Part shown: one piece after another, positions 1-8,491 of the stretch | How the letters are laid out: every line of letters starts with the position of its first letter | Position numbering within the stretch: the stretch's first letter is position 1 | The notes under the pieces: model-generated | Seen by the model: the letters and a program-made list of their open reading frames with translations, nothing else | What the model was told of the DNA's origin: nothing | The model's database searches: none | Position numbers and translations under genes: made by a program | Assembly (NCBI RefSeq): GCF_000970455.1 | Contig: NZ_LAJG01000022.1 | Location: forward strand, 124,001-188,000 | Origin: Devosia soli | GTDB taxonomy: Bacteria; Pseudomonadota; Alphaproteobacteria; Rhizobiales; Devosiaceae | DNA length: 64,000 nt | Direction: 5' to 3'

Positions 1-859
1 AAAAGAAGTTTCCATAGGAACTTGGGTGCGGTCCGCTTTTGCGGGCCTTTGCGTGGAAATAGGCGAAGTTGAAGCCGCTGAGGCTTACGCCATTGAGCAT
101 CGAGAAGGGCATTTCGAACGGCACGGAGAGCCGTGTCGCCTTCTCCTCGGTTGCGAAATTGCCATTGCCGGCGTGATTGCCGGTCAATAGCACCCCCCGG
201 TTGCTGCCCGAAAGCTGGTCGATCCAGGCGACCGCATATTCGTTTTTGGCGTCGGCCTCTTCGGCCAGGTCGAAATAGCTCTCGAGCCCGGAGAATGGTG
301 TGATCTCTTCGATCACATCGAGCGAGCCAACCTTCATCAACCGGAGGCTGGCAGAAAGGATAAGTCCCGTCAGGCCCATGCCGCCGATGGTTGCCTCAAA
401 GAGGTCCGAGTTCTCGCGTGGCGAGCAGGTATAGGTGATCCCGTCCGAGCGCAGCAGCGTCAGGTTCGCGACATGGCAGCCGAAGGTGCCGCGCAGGTGG
501 TGGTTCTTGCCATGCACGTCATTGGCGATGGCGCCGCCGAGCGTTACATAGCGCGTGCCGGGCGTCACCGGCAGGAAATAGCCATGCGGGGCGGCATGGG
601 CGATGACCTCTTCGAGCGTCGCGCCGGCTTCTGCCGTCAGGAGGCCCGTGTCCGTGTCAAAGCCGAGGATGGCGCGGCGGCTCCGCATCGGCACGAGCAG
701 GCCGGCATCGTTGTGGCAGGTATCGCCATAGGATTTGCCATTGCCGAACGGCAGTATGGTTGGCCCGGTGCCTTTCTCGAAAGAGGCGATTGCCACTTCG
801 AGGGTCGTTGCCTGCCGAGGATGGCGCGCGACGCGGCCAAAGCTGTCGAAGGCCGCCAT
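1..859 (-). CDS. FAD-binding oxidoreductase, DprE1-like (partial, runs off window start)
   Basis: The reading frame opens with ATG at 859 and is still open at base 1, so only the N-terminal 286 residues are visible. The protein starts MAAFDSFGRVARHP and contains GNGKSYGDTC and a GGAIANDVHGKNHH segment, which is the FAD-binding fold of the PCMH/VAO family. That family includes DprE1, which oxidises decaprenyl-phosphoryl-ribose at C2'. The start overlaps the stop of the upstream UbiA gene in a TGATG, so the two are translationally coupled. In mycobacteria DprE1 acts directly after the UbiA phosphoribosyltransferase, which supports the same role here. The C-terminal half with the expected catalytic region is outside the window. 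Family membership is firm; the substrate is inferred. Confidence 0.8.
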   Translation of the reverse strand, partial: MAAFDSFGRVARHPRQATTLEVAIASFEKGTGPTILPFGNGKSYGDTCHNDAGLLVPMRSRRAILGFDTDTGLLTAEAGATLEEVIAHAAPHGYFLPVTPGTRYVTLGGAIANDVHGKNHHLRGTFGCHVANLTLLRSDGITYTCSPRENSDLFEATIGGMGLTGLILSASLRLMKVGSLDVIEEITPFSGLESYFDLAEEADAKNEYAVAWIDQLSGSNRGVLLTGNHAGNGNFATEEKATRLSVPFEMPFSMLNGVSLSGFNFAYFHAKARKSGPHPSSYGNFF

Positions 860-2298
860 CACATGAAGCTCCCGGCAACCATCAGCGCAACGCCGAACAT
901 CACAAACATCTGGCTGCGCCAGTCGGTGGCGATGAAGACGACCGGGTCGTCGTGAAGCTCGCGCCGATAAGCGAGGATCCAGATGCGGATGATGATGTAG
1001 AGGACGATGGGGACGAGCGGCCAGATCAGCCAGGGCGAGGAATAGTAGCCGATGATCTCCTGGCTCTGGATATAGAGTGAGAGGACGAGCGTGGCAGTGA
1101 AAGCCGAGGCGATGCCCGCGGTTCCCACGATCGAGATATCCTCGGGACGATAGCCACGGCCGGCAATCCGATCACGCTCGCTGGTCTTGGATGTCTGCAG
1201 CTCCACATAGCGCTTCACGAGCGCCAGCGAGAGGAAGAAGAACATCGAGAAGGCGATAAGCCAGAACGAAAGCGGCAGGTCAGCTGCGGCCTTGCCGCCG
1301 ATGATGCGCAGACTGTAGAGCCCGGCAAGGCATAGGACGTCGATCAGCAGCATCCGCTTGACGGCGAGCGAGTAAGCCGTCGTCGACGCAATGTAGAGGC
1401 CGATGACGAGAGCGAAGACCGGCGGCAGGAAGAAGCAGCAGGCAACCGCTATCGCCATCAATCCGCCCGAAACGGCAAGACCAAACGGAATGCTCAGCGT
1501 GCCATTGGCGAAAGGCCGATTGCGCTTTGTCGCGTGCTGGCGATCAAGCGGTAGGTCGAGGATGTCGTTGACAATATAGATCGAGGACGCTGCGGCACAA
1601 AAGGCGATGAAAGCGATCAGGGAAGGCAACAGCACCATTGGATTTGTGATCTGGTGCGCCAGCACCGCCGGGGCGAAAACCAGAAGGTTCTTCAGCCACT
1701 GATGCACCCGCAGCATCTTGATATAGGTTTTAAGGCTCGGCTTCGTCCGTTCGAAGCGTTGCGAAGAGGTGCGGCGTTGATAGCGGTTGGCGGTCGCGTC
1801 CGGCGCCACGACGATGGCGGCACGGGCTTTGTCGAAAACCGGAATATCGGCGCGATCATTGCCGGCATAGTCGAAGCCGCCGGCACCGAAGAGTTCGACG
1901 AGCCGATCGGCCTTGCGCCCATGCGCGAGGTTGACCGTATCGCTCGAGGAATAGACGGCGTTGAAGATGCCGAGATGGGCCGCCACTGCCTTGGCAAAAG
2001 GCGCCGCTGCCGCGGTCACCAGCACCAGCTCGCGGCCGCCGGCTTTTTCAGCCTGCAGAAAGGCGAGAAATTCCTGGCGATAGGGCAGGAGGCTTGCGTC
2101 GAAATCGATGCGGCGCGCGATCTCGGCCTTGAGGTGTGCCTTGCCCTGCAGCAGCCAGACCGGAAGCATGAAGACAAAGAGCGGGTTTTTCTTGAGAAGT
2201 TGAAACACGCCTTCCCAAAGCAGGTCCGCCGAAATAAGCGTGCCGTCTAGGTCTACTGCCAGTGGCAGTTCCTTGCTGTTCTGCACTCTGATGTTCAT
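859..2298 (-). CDS. HAD-like hydrolase fused to UbiA-family prenyl-phosphate transferase (DPPR synthase-like)
   Basis: The 479-residue protein has two parts. Residues 1 to about 170 form a HAD phosphatase domain: DLDGT at 16-20, a VTAA motif near 94, and a GNDRADIPV acidic motif near 147. Residues about 185-479 form a multi-pass UbiA domain with RVHQWLKN, NDILDLPLD at 244-252 and YSLAVKRMLLID. These resemble mycobacterial Rv3806c, which joins phosphoribosyl pyrophosphate to decaprenyl phosphate; the related NoeC of Azorhizobium serves Nod-factor arabinosylation. I infer that this fusion makes polyprenyl-phosphoryl-phosphoribose and that the HAD half removes the 5-phosphate before the neighbouring DprE1-like oxidase acts. 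Other HAD-UbiA fusions have no known function, so the substrate remains open. Confidence 0.8.
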   Translation of the reverse strand: MNIRVQNSKELPLAVDLDGTLISADLLWEGVFQLLKKNPLFVFMLPVWLLQGKAHLKAEIARRIDFDASLLPYRQEFLAFLQAEKAGGRELVLVTAAAAPFAKAVAAHLGIFNAVYSSSDTVNLAHGRKADRLVELFGAGGFDYAGNDRADIPVFDKARAAIVVAPDATANRYQRRTSSQRFERTKPSLKTYIKMLRVHQWLKNLLVFAPAVLAHQITNPMVLLPSLIAFIAFCAAASSIYIVNDILDLPLDRQHATKRNRPFANGTLSIPFGLAVSGGLMAIAVACCFFLPPVFALVIGLYIASTTAYSLAVKRMLLIDVLCLAGLYSLRIIGGKAAADLPLSFWLIAFSMFFFLSLALVKRYVELQTSKTSERDRIAGRGYRPEDISIVGTAGIASAFTATLVLSLYIQSQEIIGYYSSPWLIWPLVPIVLYIIIRIWILAYRRELHDDPVVFIATDWRSQMFVMFGVALMVAGSFM

Positions 2299-2529
2299 AT
2301 CGCACCCTGCCCAACACGGCGTCTTTCGGCGCCTCTGTTTCGCTCCCTTCGCGGAGCTTGCGATCAGAGTTTTTCCACCCGGAATGCTGCTCTGAACGGG
2401 ATAAACCTAGCGGCCCAACCTGTTAATTTCGGCTAATGGGAAGGGCTTAGTTGGGGCGCGGCGCAGCCAATCTCGAAAGAGGGTTGAGGGACCCTTTGGT
2501 CAAAAGGTATAATTTTAGCTATTCCGCGA

Positions 2530-3954
2530 TCAGGCCGCGGGCACCGTTCCGCTGCGGGCGCGAAGGCGCGTGCGAATACCGGCAATATCGAGCCCGAATA
2601 CGGCTGCCGCGTAAAGGACGATGCCGGCAAGAATAGGCAGCGCGATTTCGACAGGGCCTTGCCCCGGCAAAGCGCGATCAAGGAAAAAGGTCGGTAGGGC
2701 CATGCCAAGCGTTGCGAGCCCGACCTTGATTACAGGTCTGGCGTCGATTGGCAACGGGTAGGCAAGCCGGCTCAAGGCATAACCGATAACGACGCCGAAG
2801 GCCTCCGAAATTACGATTGACCAGGCAGCTCCTATTAGCCCAAAGGCCGGGACCAAAGCATAAAGGCAGGCAGCACTGATAAGACATATGGCAATGCCCT
2901 GGGCCAACATGAGCCCGGCCTTTTTCTGGATCTGAAAGCTCACATGCAGCAGCTGGTAGGAAACCGAGCGGAAAAGCCAGGCAAAGGCGACGATCGGGAT
3001 TAGCTGGCCGGCGTCGAGCCGGAAGTCTTCGCCCAGAACCAGAGCGGCGAGCTTCGGCGCGACGATGGCAAGCCCCGCAATGGCTGGCGCCAGAACGGCA
3101 AGGAGCAGCTCCGTGCTGTCCACCATATGTCGATCGACTGCCTGGGCGTCGTTCTTCGCCATCAGCCTGATGGCGATCGGGGCGACGGCTGTTCCGATTG
3201 CGACGCCAGGAAAAAGCAGGATCTGCCGGACGAGGTCGGCGGAGGCACCATAAAGTCCGGCCGCGTGTTCGCCGAGAAAACTCGCCACGACGAGCCGGTC
3301 GATCATGCTCTGGAAGACGAAGACCGTGCCCGAAAGCGTCATCGGTATACCGAAAGCGAGCATGGCGCGAAGCAGCGATCGATCGAACGGCCGGCGCGGG
3401 CCGCGCCAGATCAGGACCGAATAGAATGCGGCTGCGAGAAAGTAGGACAAGGCAATGCTGCTCAGGATGCCGACGCCACCCCAATTAAAGAGCATGACGA
3501 GAATGAGCGACAGCCCGAGCGCAAGCGCAGCGCGAAGGATGGTGGCCCAGAGGTAAGGGCCTGTCGCCTGCCGGGCGCGAAAGATTTCCAGATAGAATTC
3601 GAAGAACCCGATACCGAAAGCGAGCAGGATCGCAGGGAGAAGATAACTCTTCGCGTCAGGCGTGAAGGCGCCGATGCCGAAATAGAGGGCCGGAACGAGA
3701 AGGGCCAGCGCAAGGAAAGCCGACCCCGCAGTGGCGCGAATATCGGTGCCGCTCTCGTCGGCGGTGAAGGGCACGACCGATGCCTTGATCCAACCGAAGG
3801 CGAGCGCCGAGATCATCGCGGCAATGCCGAAGCCGACGATGTAGACGCCGTATTCTTCAGGCGCGAGGACGCGCGTGAAGATCACGACCGATGCAAAGCC
3901 GAACAGCGCCGAGACGATGTTGGCGATCATGTAAATGGAGACTTGGCGGAACAT
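2530..3954 (-). CDS. Wzx-type polysaccharide flippase (MATE/MVF superfamily)
   Basis: This 474-residue protein is almost entirely hydrophobic, with about 12-14 predicted membrane segments and the N-terminal pattern MFRQVSIYMIANIVSALFGF...VLAPEEYGVY that is typical of oligosaccharide flippases. Such proteins move undecaprenyl-linked repeat units across the inner membrane. I chose the ATG at 3954, eight bases after the upstream stop and preceded by GGGAA; an ATG at 3975 would overlap the glycoside hydrolase gene by 13 bases. It follows the GH10 gene on the same strand and lies opposite the Wzy-like gene, so it belongs to the same polysaccharide pathway. No specific sugar can be deduced. Confidence 0.85.
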   Translation of the reverse strand: MFRQVSIYMIANIVSALFGFASVVIFTRVLAPEEYGVYIVGFGIAAMISALAFGWIKASVVPFTADESGTDIRATAGSAFLALALLVPALYFGIGAFTPDAKSYLLPAILLAFGIGFFEFYLEIFRARQATGPYLWATILRAALALGLSLILVMLFNWGGVGILSSIALSYFLAAAFYSVLIWRGPRRPFDRSLLRAMLAFGIPMTLSGTVFVFQSMIDRLVVASFLGEHAAGLYGASADLVRQILLFPGVAIGTAVAPIAIRLMAKNDAQAVDRHMVDSTELLLAVLAPAIAGLAIVAPKLAALVLGEDFRLDAGQLIPIVAFAWLFRSVSYQLLHVSFQIQKKAGLMLAQGIAICLISAACLYALVPAFGLIGAAWSIVISEAFGVVIGYALSRLAYPLPIDARPVIKVGLATLGMALPTFFLDRALPGQGPVEIALPILAGIVLYAAAVFGLDIAGIRTRLRARSGTVPAA

Positions 3955-3962
3955 CGTTCCCG

Positions 3963-5018
3963 TTATTCCGCGCAAAAATCTTGGATGACGTCCATGAGCG
4001 CCTTGGGCTTATAGTCGGCATCAAGGGGCAAGGGCCTATTTGGCAGGCCATCGTCCCGACTGAACCAAATCGGCACCCAGGTGTGCTTGTCGGTAATTCC
4101 CCAGGTCAGCACCATATCTGGCCGCTTCGCGGCGGCGATTGCATCGAGATAGTCCTTGGCGCGCTGGGCGATAATGCCGTCGCGCTCGAGCTCAGCGCCA
4201 GGCAGGAGATTGTCGATGACGTCAAGCTCGGTGACGAGCACCGAAAGTCCCATGGAGGCAAGCTCTGCGACAAAGGCGGTCAAGCCAGGTTTGTCGATCG
4301 GGATCTGGCCTTGAATATGGCCTTGCAAACCTACGGCGTGAAGAGGCACGTCGCGTGATTGCAGGCCGCGCACCATATCGAGAAAGGCCTTGCGCTTGGC
4401 GCGTCCCTTGTCGCTCGATTGCTCGAAGTCATAATCGTTGATGACCAGTTGCGCTTCCGGATCAACGGCTGCGGCCGTGCGAAGCGCAAGATCGGCGTAT
4501 TCCGGCCCGAGATGTTTGAGCCATACGGAATCGCGATAGACCGCACCGGTTGTCGGGGCATCGGCAATCGGTTCGTTGACAACGTCCCAGCTTCGTACCC
4601 GGCCCTTATAGTGACCCATCACCGTTTCGATGTGGCGCACCATTTCAGTCCGCGCTTCTTCGGCGCTGGCGATAGTCTCGACCCAATCGGGGTTTCCGGC
4701 ATACCAGACCAGGCAGTGGCCGCGCATTTCCATGCCATTCTTGGTGGCAAAGGCGAGAAGATCGTCGGCGAGTTGAAAATCGAAGGTGCCGCGCTCCGGC
4801 TGAACAGTCCCCCATTTGAGATTACCCTCGCCCACCACCACCTGGCAGTAATCGATGACCGCTTGAGCATAGAGCGGGTCTTCGGCAATCACACCGTCGC
4901 GGATGGCAGCGCCATATGGAATTGCAAGATGCCTTTGTTGCGCCAGGGCCGTTGCAGGTTGCGCATATGAAAGGGCTCCAGCGCCGAGTGCACCGAGGAC
5001 AAAGTCTCGTCTGCGCAT
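3963..5018 (-). CDS. GH10 family glycoside hydrolase (endo-1,4-beta-xylanase-like), exported
   Basis: The 351-residue product starts MRRRDFVLGALGAGALS, a twin-arginine-like signal, followed by a mature GH10 barrel. The acid/base glutamate is E149 in WDVVNEP and the nucleophile is E264 in VTELDV; HCLVWYAGNP at 101-110 and INDYDFE near 193-199 are further GH10 marks. GH10 enzymes cleave beta-1,4-xylan or related beta-glycans with retention. The ATG at 5018 was chosen over an in-frame ATG at 5075 because it begins the signal peptide and has AAGAG upstream. Its place beside wzx and a wzy-like gene suggests it trims or releases the native polysaccharide rather than plant xylan. That role is inferred. 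Confidence 0.88.
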   Translation of the reverse strand: MRRRDFVLGALGAGALSYAQPATALAQQRHLAIPYGAAIRDGVIAEDPLYAQAVIDYCQVVVGEGNLKWGTVQPERGTFDFQLADDLLAFATKNGMEMRGHCLVWYAGNPDWVETIASAEEARTEMVRHIETVMGHYKGRVRSWDVVNEPIADAPTTGAVYRDSVWLKHLGPEYADLALRTAAAVDPEAQLVINDYDFEQSSDKGRAKRKAFLDMVRGLQSRDVPLHAVGLQGHIQGQIPIDKPGLTAFVAELASMGLSVLVTELDVIDNLLPGAELERDGIIAQRAKDYLDAIAAAKRPDMVLTWGITDKHTWVPIWFSRDDGLPNRPLPLDADYKPKALMDVIQDFCAE

Positions 5019-5236
5019 AAATCTGCTCTTTTCGATCGGTCTGGCTGGCAACACTACCAGCATCGCGCCGCACAATACCCGGATTGGCGCACTTTCTCAT
5101 GCAGCCAAGGGCCGCACCGTTAATGGTGGGCTAATTTGCTGTTTCTCATGAAGGAATTGTCCAGACTTTGCTGGCAGATTTACCCTATCGCCAGCCCGCC
5201 CCACTTGGCTTTGAGGCGGCGGCCACGACTGGCCTT

Positions 5237-6580
5237 ATGGAGACGATGGTGTCCGATCCCAATGCAGAACCCTATAATCCGCAAGGCGGATGGTTTGCAT
5301 CGGCATTGTTCGTCGTCGTCTTTTGCTACTTCTGGATCGGGCTCGATCCGCTCCCAAGCCCCACTACGTCGAGCCAGCTCGCCGCCTATGGCGAGAGCTC
5401 CAATGCCTTCAATCAGCTCATCGTTCTGGGCATGTCGCTCCTTGTGCTGACCATGCTGTTTTTCCATCCCGCGCGCGAGCTGGCGCTCCGCGCCTACGGG
5501 CCGGTTGCATTGGTCTTTCTCTGGATTGCGATGTCGATCCTTTTTTCCGACACACCCGATGCCGCGCTGCGGCGAACGATCTATTCGGCGCTGGTCGTGC
5601 TCTCGGCGAGCGCCGTCTTGCTGTTGCCCCGGGACAATGCGCAGTTTGCAAAGCTTGTTGGCTTCTGCATCTTCTTTGCCGTCGGGCTTTCCTATTTCGG
5701 CGTCCTGGCTGTGCCGGCGCGGGGCATACACCAAGCTACAGATGCGGCTGAAACCGCCCTTGCCGGAGACTGGCGCGGCCATTTCGGACACAAGAACGTT
5801 GCGTCCGCCGCTATGGCCTTCGCCGTGTTCTTCGGCCTTTATCTCATGAAGACGCGGTCTTACTGGGCCGGGCTGGCGCTCGCAGTTTTAGCCGGCATTT
5901 TCTTGCTCAACTCGGGCGGCAAGACTTCCGGAGCAATGCTGCCGGCCATTCTCATTCTCGTCTGGCTGTTCGAGAGAGCGGGCATCTTTCGTTATCTCCT
6001 GGTCGCTGGCGGTCTATTCGTTCTCAATGCAACAATCCTTTCGGTTGTCGCCGTGCCGGCGATCAAGGATTTCGTCAGCGGGCTCGGGATCGACGCGACC
6101 TTTACCGATCGCGCTTCCATATGGGAGCTGGCCCTCGGAGCGATCGGCGCGCGGCCATTTACCGGCTATGGGTTTCAGTCGTTCTGGCAAACCGATGCGC
6201 TTTTCTACGGCAATCAATCTGCTGCGACCTGGGCCGTGACCGCGGCCAACGCGCATAACGCTTATCTCGAACAGCTGATCAATGGCGGGATTCCACTCCT
6301 CCTCCTCGTCATCATCTGGCTTGTCCTGCTGCCTGCGCGACACGCCTCGCTCGCCATCCAGCGCGGCGCTGATCCGGATTTGACCCGACTTTATACGCGC
6401 ATCTGGATGTTCGCATTGTTCTCGAGCTCCTTTGAGAGCCCGTTCTTCGACAATAGTGGTCCGATCTGGTTTACCATGCTGCTTGCAATCTTTGGTCTGC
6501 GCTTGCAGGCCTACGCCCATCTGGTGGAAAAGCCGATTGGCGGGCCGATGCAATTCTCCGGCGCGGTCGTGAGGAATTAA
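5237..6580 (+). CDS. O-antigen ligase/polymerase family membrane protein (Wzy/ExoQ-like)
   Basis: The 447-residue protein has about ten to twelve hydrophobic segments and a large loop containing GDWRGHFGHKN, the WRG-x-GHKN signature of ExoQ-type polymerases, followed by the second-half region AHNAYLEQLINGGIP typical of O-antigen ligase/Wzy proteins. It probably polymerises flippase-delivered repeat units on the periplasmic face. The start is uncertain: ATG at 5237 and 5246 and a TTG at 5168 are all in frame; the first membrane helix begins soon after, so an ATG start is preferred. It is divergent from the GH10-wzx pair and followed one base later by a glycosyltransferase gene. Confidence 0.85.
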   Translation: METMVSDPNAEPYNPQGGWFASALFVVVFCYFWIGLDPLPSPTTSSQLAAYGESSNAFNQLIVLGMSLLVLTMLFFHPARELALRAYGPVALVFLWIAMSILFSDTPDAALRRTIYSALVVLSASAVLLLPRDNAQFAKLVGFCIFFAVGLSYFGVLAVPARGIHQATDAAETALAGDWRGHFGHKNVASAAMAFAVFFGLYLMKTRSYWAGLALAVLAGIFLLNSGGKTSGAMLPAILILVWLFERAGIFRYLLVAGGLFVLNATILSVVAVPAIKDFVSGLGIDATFTDRASIWELALGAIGARPFTGYGFQSFWQTDALFYGNQSAATWAVTAANAHNAYLEQLINGGIPLLLLVIIWLVLLPARHASLAIQRGADPDLTRLYTRIWMFALFSSSFESPFFDNSGPIWFTMLLAIFGLRLQAYAHLVEKPIGGPMQFSGAVVRN

Positions 6581-6581
6581 G

Positions 6582-7526
6582 ATGGAGAGCGGCAAGTCGT
6601 CAGCTCCTGCGCGCGCAATCAAAGCCGTTGTCTGCATCCCGACCTTCCGCCGCCCAGATTGGCTTGAGCGGACAGTGCGCTCGGTTCTAGAGCAGGAGAC
6701 CGACTTTGCATTCGCCGTCGTCGTCGTCGACAATGATGCAGCCAAGGCCGAGGGGGCGGAGCATGCAAGGGCCATTCTTTCGGCCGACGCCGTTCCCAAT
6801 CTTGTCCTGACGGAAGCCAATCAGGGCAACTGCTACGCCATCAATCAGGCTTTCACCGCGGCGCAGGCAGCATTTCCCGAGGCAGATTACTTCCTGATGA
6901 TCGATGATGACGAGGAAGCCATGCCAGGTTGGCTTTCAGCGATCGTCAGTACGGCTGAAAAAGAAAAGGCCGATATTGTCGGCGGCCCGGTGATCCGCCG
7001 CTTCGAGGTGCCTGTGTCGGACGCTGTGTCACGGCATCCCTTGTTTTTCTCGATCGATGGCGTCACCCGCCAGGTGGACCAGATTCATGGCTCGGGCAAT
7101 TGCCTCGTCCATCGTCGCGTATTCGAAGCCATGCCCAAGCCGCCGTTTGACGTTCGCTTCAATTTCCTTGGCGGCGGCGACATGGAATTCTTCACCCGCT
7201 GCAAGCTCGCGGGCTTTACCACCTGGTGGTGCGAAGAGGCAGTGATCCACGAATTCGTCCCGGCCGAGCGCGTGACCGCCAAGTTCCTGACGCGACGGTC
7301 GATCCGCACTGGCAGCATCAACTATGTCGTCGATCGCTCGCACATGAGCGCAGGCCTGGTTTGGGCGAAAAATGCCGGGAGCCTTGGCCTCGGCGTCCTC
7401 CGCGGCCTCGGAATGCTTGTGAGGACCGGCTCGTGGCTACGCGCCAGTCACCCATTCTTGCTGCCGATCGGCCGGATCATGGCAAGCCTTGGACTGCTGC
7501 CCACGCCTTATAAGGCCAAGCGTTAG
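6582..7526 (+). CDS. glycosyltransferase family 2
   Basis: The 314-residue protein begins with the GT2 nucleotide-sugar fold: AVVCIPTFRRPDWLERTVRSVL at about 14-35, VVVDNDA near 48, NQGNCYAINQAF near 86 and the metal-binding MIDDDEE near 106-112. GSGNCLVHRRVFEAM and GGGDMEFFTRCKLAG are typical acceptor-side motifs. It should transfer a sugar from a nucleotide donor to a lipid-linked intermediate at the cytoplasmic face. It starts one base after the wzy-like stop, so they form an operon. Its last four bases overlap the end of the convergent DUF6492 gene. Sugar specificity cannot be read from the sequence. Confidence 0.88.
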   Translation: MESGKSSAPARAIKAVVCIPTFRRPDWLERTVRSVLEQETDFAFAVVVVDNDAAKAEGAEHARAILSADAVPNLVLTEANQGNCYAINQAFTAAQAAFPEADYFLMIDDDEEAMPGWLSAIVSTAEKEKADIVGGPVIRRFEVPVSDAVSRHPLFFSIDGVTRQVDQIHGSGNCLVHRRVFEAMPKPPFDVRFNFLGGGDMEFFTRCKLAGFTTWWCEEAVIHEFVPAERVTAKFLTRRSIRTGSINYVVDRSHMSAGLVWAKNAGSLGLGVLRGLGMLVRTGSWLRASHPFLLPIGRIMASLGLLPTPYKAKR

Positions 7527-8383
7527 CTCAGGACGACCCGGCGGATCACTTCGATTGGCGTGCCGGTATGGGATTGTATGGCTATTGCCTTTTCGGTTGG
7601 TCCGAGCTGTCCGATGAAGGCAACGAGCCCAGAGTCATCAAGCGCCGGACCGTCCCAATAGGTCTTGCACCAGGAAGAGGTCATGCGCTCGTGCCGTTTG
7701 GCGATCTCCGGGTCACCAGCGACGGCGGCGCCATAGATCAGATATTCGGAAAACTGCCGCTTCCTGACGATCGCCGACCACCAGGGTCTGCCCGAGCCGG
7801 TCTCGATCCGCTCGACCATCTGGTGTGCCGCCTTTGCCTCCCAGACGATCATTTGACCGATGAAGTCGTCGCCGGGAATGTTCGGTTCCGGCAGGCCAAG
7901 CAGTGAATAGGCGTTGGCCAGCCACCTGGCGTGATTTGATTGATGCTCTTTGATCCCATTGGGCGTCACGAAATGCGGCACCGTCTTGCGGCGTGTCACT
8001 TCGGACAGATCGAATGGGCGACAGAAGCAATTGTCGGAATCGACGCACATGATCCAGTCGCTCTCTTGCTTGAGCGTCATCGCGATCTTGCGCAGCTGCT
8101 GCAGATGCCAGCCATAAACCGGCAGTCCGAAGCCAGGCGCCCACCAATACCGCCGGCCACGCCAGCGGCCGACTGGGTAGGCTTTCGGCAATAATGCGGA
8201 ATTGGGAACGATCCGGCGCCTGGGGCCGGCAAGGGGCCCGAACAGCGCCAGGTCCTCGTCGCCCACGACGATATAGTGCATATCAAAGCCGGTAACGAAG
8301 CGATCAATGCTCTCGCACAGCAACTGACAGGCATCAAAGTCGCCCGAATAGCTCGGGGTGATCAGCGAGATCGAGGCAGCCAT
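7523..8383 (-). CDS. DUF6492 family protein, putative glycosyltransferase
   Basis: The 286-residue protein starts MAASISLITPSYSGDFDACQLLCESI and contains SDWIMCVDSDNCFCRPFD, which carries a DxD-like acidic motif in the position expected for a GT-A fold sugar transferase. This matches the DUF6492 family, whose members sit in polysaccharide loci of alphaproteobacteria and have no characterised reaction that I know of. ATG at 8383 was chosen because it opens the first beta strand; a longer frame begins at 8422. The gene is divergent from the next glycosyltransferase and convergent with the GT2 gene. A glycosyltransferase function is inferred. Confidence 0.7.
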   Translation of the reverse strand: MAASISLITPSYSGDFDACQLLCESIDRFVTGFDMHYIVVGDEDLALFGPLAGPRRRIVPNSALLPKAYPVGRWRGRRYWWAPGFGLPVYGWHLQQLRKIAMTLKQESDWIMCVDSDNCFCRPFDLSEVTRRKTVPHFVTPNGIKEHQSNHARWLANAYSLLGLPEPNIPGDDFIGQMIVWEAKAAHQMVERIETGSGRPWWSAIVRKRQFSEYLIYGAAVAGDPEIAKRHERMTSSWCKTYWDGPALDDSGLVAFIGQLGPTEKAIAIQSHTGTPIEVIRRVVLS

Positions 8384-8491
8384 GTGCGTCTCCGCAATAC
8401 GGCCAGAGGCCAGCAAGCGCACGTTAACGTGGCGGATTATAAGGTTGGGTTACCCGCCGCACCTCAGATGCGCGGAGTTCGGAAGGCCTTC

